Assembly (NCBI GenBank): GCA_002403155.1
Contig: DHHF01000004.1
Location: forward strand, 81,178-105,898
Reading direction: 5' to 3'
Length of the DNA: 24,721 bases
Origin: Sulfurovum sp. UBA4779
GTDB taxonomy: Bacteria > Campylobacterota > Campylobacteria > Campylobacterales > Sulfurovaceae
Shown here piece by piece: positions 7,478-14,242 of the stretch. Each line of letters starts with the position of its first letter. Within the stretch, counting starts at the first letter, position 1. A program made the position numbers and the translations under genes. Below the pieces are notes generated by a model. The model saw only the letters and a program-made list of their open reading frames with translations. It made no database searches and was not told the origin of the DNA.

Positions 7478-7547
7478 ATTGTATTACATTATAGATTGTT
7501 TTGGCTTGATATGTATCAAATACATTATAGTAAACTTTTGTTATAGT
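7478..7547. promoter_or_regulatory. Shared divergent promoter with one central Crp/Fnr box
   Basis: TTGAT-ATGT-ATCAA (7506-7519) is a perfect box centred at 7512.5. Rightward, TATAGT (7542-7547) starts 29.5 bp from the centre; leftward, TACAAT (7483-7478) also starts 29.5 bp from it. One dimer could therefore activate both nirDL and the precorrin-2 dehydrogenase gene at -41.5. The predicted starts are about 7471 (left) and 7554 (right). Confidence 0.8.
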
Positions 7548-7572
7548 GTAAAAAAGCATAAAAAGGGGTGCA

Positions 7573-8142
7573 ATGTCTTTTTTCCCAATGTATATGGATG
7601 TGTGCAAGTTTAAAATATTGGTGGTAGGAGGAGGCGCAATTGCTGCGGACAAGATAGAAAAGCTTGTGGAGTTTACCTCCGATATTACGGTCATTTCCCC
7701 GGAGGTTAGCGCAAAAGCTGATCGCCTTATTGAAGAACACGGTTTGATTTTATATAAAAAAAAATATCAAAATGGCGATATCAAAGGATTTGATATCGTA
7801 ATTGTGGCAACAGATACGAGGGATCTTCATCGTGCGATCTATGAAGAATCAAGGAATCACAGAATATTGGTCAACAGCGTAGACAACACAGCCTATTGCG
7901 ATTTTATCTTTCCTTCTTATATTAAGCAGGGGGATTTGCTTATTTCTTTTTCAACAGGCGGGGCTTCTCCTGCGTTCACCAAACAGCTGCGAAGTTATTT
8001 TTTGGGCAAAATTCCAAATACCGTCGGTGCATTTTTAGAAAATATGAAAAAATTACGTGCCCAGATGCCGAAAGGAAAAGAACGAATGCAAAAATTTGAT
8101 AAAATGGTTAAGGAATTTATGGAAAAAAACTTTGAATCTTGA
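7573..8142 (+). CDS. Precorrin-2 dehydrogenase (SirC / CysG N-domain / Met8-like)
   Basis: The 189-residue cytoplasmic protein would oxidise precorrin-2 to sirohydrochlorin with NAD, the step between NirE and siroheme. The Rossmann glycine motif LVVGGGAIAADKIEKL (residues 16-31) and the conserved NSVDNTAYCDFIFPS segment with D104 are present, followed by STGGASPAFTKQLR. D104 matches the aspartate important in CysG/Met8 for dehydrogenation and chelation, so iron insertion by the same protein is possible but unproven; no separate CbiX/SirB chelatase is in the window. It has a strong AAGGGG ribosome-binding site and is transcribed divergently from nirDL, which encodes the enzyme using the resulting siroheme. 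Its stop codon lies inside the operator of the next operon. Confidence 0.88.
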   Translation: MSFFPMYMDVCKFKILVVGGGAIAADKIEKLVEFTSDITVISPEVSAKADRLIEEHGLILYKKKYQNGDIKGFDIVIVATDTRDLHRAIYEESRNHRILVNSVDNTAYCDFIFPSYIKQGDLLISFSTGGASPAFTKQLRSYFLGKIPNTVGAFLENMKKLRAQMPKGKERMQKFDKMVKEFMEKNFES

Positions 8143-8180
8143 CATGAGTCAACCAAATGAGTTAAAAAGATGACTATAAT
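8139..8180 (+). promoter_or_regulatory. Variant Crp/Fnr box (TTGAC-N4-GTCAA) and -10 of the putative NO module
   Basis: TTGAC-ATGA-GTCAA (8139-8152) is a perfect inverted repeat whose half-site ends in C instead of T. TATAAT at 8175-8180 starts 29.5 bp from its centre, the class II distance, so the predicted start is about 8187. The box overlaps the TGA of the preceding gene. The altered half-site suggests a different or dual-specificity regulator. Confidence 0.7.
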
Positions 8181-8208
8181 GCAAACAAATAATTAACAGG
8201 AGATACTT

Positions 8209-8559
8209 ATGGAAGTAATTAAAAAACCAAATAATGCAGAAGAGTTTATGCCGCAAGGGGCTACCGTTCCTTTTTTTAAATATCAATTAGGCGAAGACCA
8301 GATCATAGAATTTGATACTTCAAGATGCGGACCCCCGGAGCCGATGGTTAACGCTATGATAGGCCTTAAAATGGTGGATGAGCATACGAAACTTTTGATG
8401 ATCAACCACAAAAAACCGATGGGTTTGCTTGAAAAAGTTCAAGAAAATTATAATCTTGAGGAAGTAGATACCGAAGACGGAAAAATCCAGCTTCTTTTTT
8501 CTCATAAAGCAGGAGCAAGCGAAAAAGCAAATCTTAACGACAGCAGCTGCCACGGTTAA
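8209..8559 (+). CDS. DUF2249-like small protein
   Basis: The 116-residue soluble protein has a DUF2249 (TusA-like fold) pattern. IIEFDTSRCGPPEPMVNAM at about residues 32-50 corresponds to the family's D-R/C-PPEPM signature, followed by an amphipathic helix, the strand KLLMINHKKPMGLLEKV, and QLLFSHK. A cysteine is at C40 beside the PPEP motif, and the C-terminus ends in SSCHG (C114). Proteins of this family often occur in denitrification and NO-stress loci, where a biochemical role is not established. AGGAGA at 8198-8203 fits the ATG. It leads an apparent operon with the membrane and DUF59 proteins and is driven by the TTGAC-type operator. The family call is from pattern recognition only. Confidence 0.68.
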   Translation: MEVIKKPNNAEEFMPQGATVPFFKYQLGEDQIIEFDTSRCGPPEPMVNAMIGLKMVDEHTKLLMINHKKPMGLLEKVQENYNLEEVDTEDGKIQLLFSHKAGASEKANLNDSSCHG

Positions 8560-8567
8560 TCGTATAC

Positions 8568-9812
8568 ATGTTTAGTATATCCAAAGAGTACGCTCCTCCG
8601 TTTGAGATGATTGCCCCCTTTTTTAAAGTGGGGACATTTTTTTATTTAGCAGGAGTGATATTTTTACTTTTTTTAGATCCCGGCAGTTCTTATACCGATA
8701 TGCATATTGTAGGATGGGCGCATTGGTTTTTGCTGGGTTTTGTGATGATGATCATTTTTGGCGCAATGGCCCAATTGGTGCCGGTAGTTGTCGAGGTTGG
8801 ACATTTCTCTGTTGATCTTTATCTCATCATCTGGCCGCTTTTGATGGCAGGAACCATGATCATGAGCGCAGGGTTTGTTTTTGCACCCGGTATACTGCCC
8901 TATGGCGGAGTTCTGGTGCTTGTGGCAATGGTCATCTTTCTTTATGATACAACCATGACGCTCAAAAAAGTACAATATATCTCATTAACGGTTAAAACCG
9001 TAGCTGCTGCAAATCTTTTTTTGCTTTCGGGCATTATAACAGGATTTGTAATGTCGTTAGCCATAGGCGAAGGCATCAGCGTGGATATCAATAAATGGCT
9101 GAGCGTTCATGCGGTATTGGTATTGGGCGGATATGTGACGCTTACCATTATAGGTTTGTCGCTCATTTTGCTGCCTATGTTCGGCCTTTCGCACGGTTTT
9201 AACGAAACCCCGATCAATCGTGCATTTAAGCTTATGATTGCAGGGGTGCTGGGATACTTTTTTTCTGCACTTGTCGGGATAGAGTGGGGAAATTATTTAT
9301 CGCTGGTTGTCATGTTTGTTGCGGTAGGTTTCTATCTTCAGCAGATAGTTGTCATCTACAAAACAAGAGCCAGAAAAGAAAATGATATCTGGGCCAAGTC
9401 GATGTTTTTTGGGTATGGTTCTTTGTTTGCCGCATTAGCGTTGGGAGCTTTATGGTTCTTAACTGGAGCCGAGCGATTGCTGCTTGATGCGGCATGGTTT
9501 TTAATCATGGGCTTTTTCACATTTTTGATCAATGGGCATTTGTACAAAATCATTCCTTTTTTGGTATGGTTCAAACGCTACAGCCCGCTGGTCGGAAAAG
9601 AAAGGGTTCCTATGCTGCATGAAATGTACCCCAAAAAAGAAGCTGAGTATGAATTTATTTTTAGTGCACTTGGCGTGGCAATCGCCGGTATAGGAATTTT
9701 ATTCGGAAGCGCTACGCTATTTAAAGCCGGCGTATCGTTTTTGATTGTAGGCGCGGGATTTATGTTCTATAGTGTAGTATGGATGATCAATTATGGAAAA
9801 GATAAGGAGTAG
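8568..9812 (+). CDS. Heme-copper oxidase subunit I-like / NnrS-like multi-spanning membrane protein
   Basis: The 414-residue inner-membrane protein has about 12 hydrophobic segments. Histidines are few and placed like ligands: H46 and H52 (HIVGWAHWFLLGF), H79, H181 followed by VLVLGGYVTLTIIGLSLILLPMFGLSH with H209, H324 (INGHLYKIIPF) and H351. The HxxxGxxxH and GG-turn patterns recall short heme-copper oxidase/NOR subunit I homologs and NnrS, a heme-copper membrane protein tied to NO resistance. It lacks an obvious full oxidase ligand set (no HHxx copper-B pair), so it may be a heme-binding NO sensor or protective protein and not a terminal oxidase. It lies between a DUF2249 and a DUF59 gene and has no clear ribosome-binding site, so translation may be coupled to the gene before it. 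Confidence 0.62.
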   Translation: MFSISKEYAPPFEMIAPFFKVGTFFYLAGVIFLLFLDPGSSYTDMHIVGWAHWFLLGFVMMIIFGAMAQLVPVVVEVGHFSVDLYLIIWPLLMAGTMIMSAGFVFAPGILPYGGVLVLVAMVIFLYDTTMTLKKVQYISLTVKTVAAANLFLLSGIITGFVMSLAIGEGISVDINKWLSVHAVLVLGGYVTLTIIGLSLILLPMFGLSHGFNETPINRAFKLMIAGVLGYFFSALVGIEWGNYLSLVVMFVAVGFYLQQIVVIYKTRARKENDIWAKSMFFGYGSLFAALALGALWFLTGAERLLLDAAWFLIMGFFTFLINGHLYKIIPFLVWFKRYSPLVGKERVPMLHEMYPKKEAEYEFIFSALGVAIAGIGILFGSATLFKAGVSFLIVGAGFMFYSVVWMINYGKDKE

Positions 9813-9815
9813 ACA

Positions 9816-10139
9816 ATGTGCAGTATAACAAAAGAGCAGGTATATGAAGCGATCAGTACCGTCATAGATCCTGAAGTAGGGTTTAATCTTGTTGAGATGG
9901 GACTCATTTATGATGCAATCGTAGAAGAGTCCTGCAATGTAAAGGTAGTTATGACGCTTTCGACGCGGGGATGCCCGCTGCATCAGATGATTACGCAGTG
10001 GGTGCGTGAAGCAGTAGAACGGATCGATGGTGTGGGAGTTGTTGAAGTAGAAGTCGTATGGGAGCCCGCATGGAATATTTCGATGGCTGCAGACAATGTC
10101 AAAGCCGCATTGGGTGCCGGCGGAACGGCAATGTGGTAA
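9816..10139 (+). CDS. DUF59 / MIP18-family (PaaD/SufT-like) protein
   Basis: The 107-residue cytoplasmic protein matches the MIP18/DUF59 family involved in iron-sulfur cluster assembly or transfer. It shows VIDPEVGFNLVEMGLIYD (residues 16-33), VVMTLSTRGCPLH with the conserved cysteine C53, and a C-terminal VEVVWEPAWNISMA strand typical of PaaD-like members. AAGGAG precedes its ATG and it follows the membrane protein by three bases, so it belongs to the same transcript. In an NO-exposed cell a repair or maturation role for iron-sulfur proteins is a reasonable inference, but the client is unknown. Confidence 0.8.
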   Translation: MCSITKEQVYEAISTVIDPEVGFNLVEMGLIYDAIVEESCNVKVVMTLSTRGCPLHQMITQWVREAVERIDGVGVVEVEVVWEPAWNISMAADNVKAALGAGGTAMW

Positions 10140-10179
10140 AATCAATATACCAAAAAGAGTCCGATTAGCATCAATAACT

Positions 10180-10219
10180 TATAATGCAGTTGCAATGTGA
10201 TACTATATTCCCAGAATAT
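10180..10219 (+). promoter_or_regulatory. Putative -10 and downstream palindrome before the protoglobin gene
   Basis: TATAAT at 10180-10185 is a candidate -10 for the gene at 10256. Just downstream is the inverted repeat ATATTC-CCA-GAATAT (10205-10219), placed at about +13 to +27, where a repressor could bind. No Crp/Fnr box lies at the class II distance, so this gene seems to be controlled differently from its neighbours. Confidence 0.4.
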
Positions 10220-10255
10220 TTAAGCCGCTAAAATTTTTACAAAGGGGGAGTATCA

Positions 10256-11170
10256 ATGCAGCAGCACTATCAGAGTCTTAAAACGCATTACAAATTTTCC
10301 GAAGAGGATGCTGAATTGCTGTTGGGGCTGAAGCCCCAAATGGAGGCATTGTCGGAAGCCTTTATTGACGGTTTTTATGATCATATCTGGGGATTTGGAA
10401 AAACCGCTTCTTTTTTAAAAAATAAACGCATCATTGACTATCATCGAGAAAAGATCAAAGAGTGGTTTGTGAATCTTTTTTGCGGACATTATGATATGGC
10501 TTATTTTATGTATTTATATAAGATAGGAGAAGTACACGTAAAAATCGGTTTGCCTACCCATTATGTCAATGCGGCATTTAGCTTTGTGCGTATGTTTGTT
10601 TTAAAAAATATTGAAAAAAATTATCTCGACAAAGCCCATTATGCCAACGCAATGGCGGCGGCTGAAAAAATTATCGATATGAATTTGGACGTGCTTACCA
10701 GTTCTTACCGAGAAGAAGAGTTGAGCAAATTTTTATCCATGTCAAAATTTGAAAAAACAATCCTGTCCGGATTAAAAAAATTTACATCCTATATCAATTT
10801 TCTTCTTGCGGGTGCGCTCGCGCTCGTAGCCTTTTTTGCAATCGGCCTGTTTTCCTATGATGTGTATTTATTGTTTTTTACCGAGATAGGGATGGAAAAA
10901 GGTATCCTAACCGTACTTGGAAGTTTGCTTGTTTTATGGGCGGCCATCGAGTTGATTCATGAAGAGATCAAGCATTTGCAAGGACAGGGGTTTGCGATAG
11001 GAGCCTTTATTATGTTGGCAATGGCTGCGCTTATCCGCAAAATCTTAATTTATTCGTTATCGACAGAAAAAAGTACGGAACTTTTAGTGATAGGATCGGT
11101 AATCGTAGGTTTGGCGATTGCTTACTGGTTTGTCGGCCCCAAAAACAAAATCTTTAATGAACCAAAGTGA
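10256..11170 (+). CDS. Protoglobin domain fused to a PsiE-like membrane domain
   Basis: The 304-residue protein starts with a globin-coupled-sensor/protoglobin domain (about residues 1-160). It has the typical KIGEVHVKIGLPTHYVNAAF segment, in which H94 is the likely proximal heme ligand. After a short linker the C-terminal half has about four hydrophobic segments (about 180-205, 217-232, 246-266, 277-294) and AIELIHEEIKHLQGQG, a pattern of the PsiE family of unknown function. Such globins bind O2, NO or CO, so this is a candidate membrane-anchored gas sensor with no kinase, cyclase or methyl-accepting output. A strong AAAGGGGGAG ribosome-binding site precedes the ATG. It lies between the DUF59 gene and the nap operon and may be a separate transcript. 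Confidence 0.8.
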   Translation: MQQHYQSLKTHYKFSEEDAELLLGLKPQMEALSEAFIDGFYDHIWGFGKTASFLKNKRIIDYHREKIKEWFVNLFCGHYDMAYFMYLYKIGEVHVKIGLPTHYVNAAFSFVRMFVLKNIEKNYLDKAHYANAMAAAEKIIDMNLDVLTSSYREEELSKFLSMSKFEKTILSGLKKFTSYINFLLAGALALVAFFAIGLFSYDVYLLFFTEIGMEKGILTVLGSLLVLWAAIELIHEEIKHLQGQGFAIGAFIMLAMAALIRKILIYSLSTEKSTELLVIGSVIVGLAIAYWFVGPKNKIFNEPK

Positions 11171-11177
11171 ATCTATA

Positions 11178-11206
11178 GTCCATTGCGCCAATTTGGTGCA
11201 ATGGAC
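11178..11206 (+). terminator. Strong hairpin after the protoglobin gene
   Basis: GTCCATTGCGCCA and TGGTGCAATGGAC pair over 13 positions (one G-T) around a three-base loop, only 7 bases after the stop codon. There is no uridine run after it, only AAACTTCTATTTC, so it may be a weak or factor-assisted terminator or an mRNA 3'-end stabiliser, separating this gene from nap. Confidence 0.5.
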
Positions 11207-11290
11207 AAACTTCTATTTCGATGCCGCCTCGCATTAAATAAGACAAATTTTATCCTTAATTTTTTCTTAGAAAAATTACCCGTTAGAAGC

Positions 11291-11341
11291 AAAATCTTGA
11301 TCTAGATCAAGATTTTGGCCGGGAGTAAAGTGTATTATAAT
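11291..11341 (+). promoter_or_regulatory. Extended-palindrome Crp/Fnr box and -10 of the nap operon
   Basis: TTGAT-CTAG-ATCAA (11297-11310) is a perfect box inside a larger perfect 26-base palindrome (11291-11316). TATTAT (11333-11338) starts 29.5 bp from its centre; the overlapping TATAAT (11336-11341) is 32.5 bp away. Class II control of nap is therefore likely, with a start near 11345-11348 and a leader of about 70 bases before AGGAGG (11405-11410). Confidence 0.8.
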
Positions 11342-11414
11342 CAAGTAAATTTATGTTATTTCTAAGTTGTTTTGAACTACTATGGTAATGTAAATTATAA
11401 ATAAAGGAGGCTAT

Positions 11415-14231
11415 ATGTCGATTAGTAGACGAGATTTTTTGAAAAATTCAGCAGCCGTGGCAGCCGCCGGTGCAGTGGGAATATCTGTTCCTGCAACCGC
11501 ACAAGAAGCAGCAGCACAAGCTGAATCGGATTGGAGATGGGACAAGGCGGCTTGCCGTTTTTGCGGTACAGGATGTGGGATCATGCTGGCTACAAAAGGC
11601 GGAAAGATCGTTGCAGTCAAGGGTGACCCGGCAGCGCCTGTTAACAGAGGGCTTAACTGTATCAAGGGATATTTTACTGCCAAGATCATGTATGGCGCAG
11701 ACAGACTTAAAACACCGCTTTTGAGAATGAACGATAAAGGTGAGTTTGACAAAAAAGGCAAATTCAAACCTGTAAGCTGGCAGCGCGCTTTTGATGAAAT
11801 GGAAAAACACATTAAAAAAGCGCTTAAAGCAAGCGGCCCGGAAGGTGTGGCGATGTTCTCATCAGGACAGCATACTATTATGGAAGGGTATGCGGCACAA
11901 AAACTTTGGAAAGCCGGATTCCGCTCTAACGCACTTGATCCGAATGCGCGCCACTGTATGGCTTCTGCGGTAGTCGGATTTTATCAAACTTTCGGTATCG
12001 ATGAGCCGTCAGGATGCTACGATGATATCGAATTGACAGATACCGTTGTAGCTTGGGGATCAAATATGGCTGAGATGCACCCGATACTTTGGTCACGTGT
12101 ATCAGATAGAAAACTTTCTAACCCTGACAGAGTAAAAGTTGTATCTATCCAAACATATACACACAGAACTTCAGACCTTGCAGATATAGAGATCATTTTC
12201 TCACCAAACACAGACTTGGCGATTTGGAACTATATTGCACGCGAAATTGTCATGAGAGATGAAGCAGAAAAGATCATCGATTGGGATTTTGTTAAAAAGC
12301 ATATTGTCTTTGCCGTAGGGCCGGTAAATATCGGTTATGGATTAAGACGTGCCGACGACAAGTCCATCAAAGAAAATAAATATAGCGCTCTTGAAATGGA
12401 AACGGTTTCCAAAGAGATGCAAAAAGCAGTTTCTGCAAAAGAGGCGCCGGCACTTGAGCCGTACGGTTACAAAGAAGGCGATGTGATGAAAAATATCCCG
12501 GGTACACTTGGCCACTGGGAAATTTCTTTTGAAGAGTATAAAAAATCGCTTGAGCCTTATACGCTTGAGTACACAGCTAAAATTGCCAAAGGCGATCCGA
12601 ATGAAGATATCGAGCAGTTTAAGAAAAAGCTTCAAGCTTTAGCAAATCTTTATATCGAAAAAGACAGAAAAGTAGTTTCTTTCTGGACGATGGGTATGAA
12701 CCAGCACACCAGAGGGACTTGGGTAAATACACAATCATACAATGTACACTTCATGCTTAATAAACAAGCAAAACCGGGTTCAGGCGCATTCTCTCTTACA
12801 GGTCAGCCTTCAGCTTGCGGTACGGCAAGAGAAGTAGGAACGTTTGCCCACAGATTGCCGGCAGATATGATGGTTGAAAACCCAAAACATAGAGAGATCA
12901 CAGAAAAAGGATGGAATGTACCGCTTGGCACTATCAATCCGGTAGGCGATCAGCATATTATGAAAATCCATAGAGATATTGAAGACGGCGTTGTCAAATT
13001 TGCATGGGTGAGCGTATGTAATGCGTATCAAGATTCTGCAAGTGCGCATCACTGGATCAATGCCGCTAGAGAAATGGACAACTTTATCGTAACTTCTGAC
13101 GGATATCCGGGAATTTCTGCAAAAGTATCTGACCTAGTGCTTCCTTCAGCGATGATTTATGAGAAGTGGGGCGGTTATGGGAATGCTGAGCGTCGTACAC
13201 AACTTTGGAGACAGCAAGTGGTGCCTGTAGGTGAAGCGATGAGTGACACATGGCAAATGGTAGAGCTTGCAAAAAGATTTAAACTCAAAGATGTTTGGGG
13301 TGAATATACGCTTAGAAGCGGGACAAAACTTGCAAACGTGATCGATGCGGCCAAAAAAATGGGCTACACTGAAGACACAACGCTTTATGAGGTGCTTTAC
13401 GCAAATGAAAAAGCAAAATCATACAAAGCCGATCCAAATAAATTCCCGCAAAAAGGTTTTGATAACACAGAAGTGTTTGGCGACAGCAGAAATGTAAAAG
13501 GATCTGACGGTGAAGTCTTTAAGGGGTACGGATTTATGATCCAAGAGTATCTTTTTGAAGAGTATGCAGGCTTTGGTAGAGGACATGGACATGACTTGGC
13601 TCCGTTTGAAGTCTATCACCAGGTCAGAGGACTTAAATGGCCGGTTGTTGACGGAAAAGAAACACAATGGCGATTCAACGTCAAATATGATCCGTATGCA
13701 GCTAAAGCAGCAAAACAAACCGGTGCAGATGACTTTGCGTTCTATGGAACTTTGGCAAAAGCATTGCCGCAAGGTGATTTAAAAGGTATTAAAGATGAGA
13801 CATTAAAACCGTTGCCGAACAAAGCAAAAATCTTTGCTAGACCATACATGGATCCGCCGGAAATGCCGGATGAAAAATATGATACATGGTTGTGTACAGG
13901 GCGTGTGCTTGAGCATTGGCATTCTGGCACGATGACGATGAGGGTTCCTGAACTTTTCCGTGCAGTTCCGGAAGCGCTTTGTTATATCAACCCTAAAGAT
14001 GCAACAGCCAAAGGATTCAAACAGGGTGAGTTGATCTGGGTAGAATCCAGAAGAGGAAAAGTAAAAGCAAGAGTAGAAACAAGAGGACGTAACAGACCGC
14101 CGCAAGGTTTGGTATTTGTGCCTTGGTTCGATGAAAAAGTATTTATCAACAAAGTTTGTCTTGATGCAACATGTCCGATGTCCAAACAGACAGACTATAA
14201 AAAATGTGCGGTAAAACTGTATAAAGCGTAA
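11415..14231 (+). CDS. napA: Periplasmic nitrate reductase catalytic subunit NapA
   Basis: The 938-residue molybdoenzyme reduces nitrate to nitrite in the periplasm with bis-MGD molybdenum and one [4Fe-4S] cluster. A twin-arginine signal (SRRDFLKNSAA, then AATAQ-type cleavage near 30) leads into cluster ligands C47, C50, C54 and C82 (CRFCGTGC and NCIKG). The molybdenum-ligand cysteine is probably C181 in NARHCMASAVVGF. The C-terminal substrate/cofactor domain has TGRVLEHWHSGTMTMR. Its length fits the long Campylobacterota-type NapA, larger than the roughly 830-residue enterobacterial form. It opens the operon A-G-H-B-F-L-PAS-D with an ideal AGGAGG site and a Crp/Fnr operator upstream. Electrons should come from NapB and, via quinol, NapGH. 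Confidence 0.97.
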   Translation: MSISRRDFLKNSAAVAAAGAVGISVPATAQEAAAQAESDWRWDKAACRFCGTGCGIMLATKGGKIVAVKGDPAAPVNRGLNCIKGYFTAKIMYGADRLKTPLLRMNDKGEFDKKGKFKPVSWQRAFDEMEKHIKKALKASGPEGVAMFSSGQHTIMEGYAAQKLWKAGFRSNALDPNARHCMASAVVGFYQTFGIDEPSGCYDDIELTDTVVAWGSNMAEMHPILWSRVSDRKLSNPDRVKVVSIQTYTHRTSDLADIEIIFSPNTDLAIWNYIAREIVMRDEAEKIIDWDFVKKHIVFAVGPVNIGYGLRRADDKSIKENKYSALEMETVSKEMQKAVSAKEAPALEPYGYKEGDVMKNIPGTLGHWEISFEEYKKSLEPYTLEYTAKIAKGDPNEDIEQFKKKLQALANLYIEKDRKVVSFWTMGMNQHTRGTWVNTQSYNVHFMLNKQAKPGSGAFSLTGQPSACGTAREVGTFAHRLPADMMVENPKHREITEKGWNVPLGTINPVGDQHIMKIHRDIEDGVVKFAWVSVCNAYQDSASAHHWINAAREMDNFIVTSDGYPGISAKVSDLVLPSAMIYEKWGGYGNAERRTQLWRQQVVPVGEAMSDTWQMVELAKRFKLKDVWGEYTLRSGTKLANVIDAAKKMGYTEDTTLYEVLYANEKAKSYKADPNKFPQKGFDNTEVFGDSRNVKGSDGEVFKGYGFMIQEYLFEEYAGFGRGHGHDLAPFEVYHQVRGLKWPVVDGKETQWRFNVKYDPYAAKAAKQTGADDFAFYGTLAKALPQGDLKGIKDETLKPLPNKAKIFARPYMDPPEMPDEKYDTWLCTGRVLEHWHSGTMTMRVPELFRAVPEALCYINPKDATAKGFKQGELIWVESRRGKVKARVETRGRNRPPQGLVFVPWFDEKVFINKVCLDATCPMSKQTDYKKCAVKLYKA

Positions 14232-14242
14232 TAGGGATAGTG

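Noticed and set aside
7446..7694. N-terminal extension of nirDL to an ATG at 7694
   Set aside because: It would read through the divergent promoter and into the opposite-strand gene, and the added residues resemble no NirD/L sequence.
10161..10174. CCGAT-TAGC-ATCAA as a Crp/Fnr box for the protoglobin gene
   Set aside because: The left half has two mismatches, and no -10 element lies 29-30 bp from its centre; the nearby TATAAT would put it at about -24.
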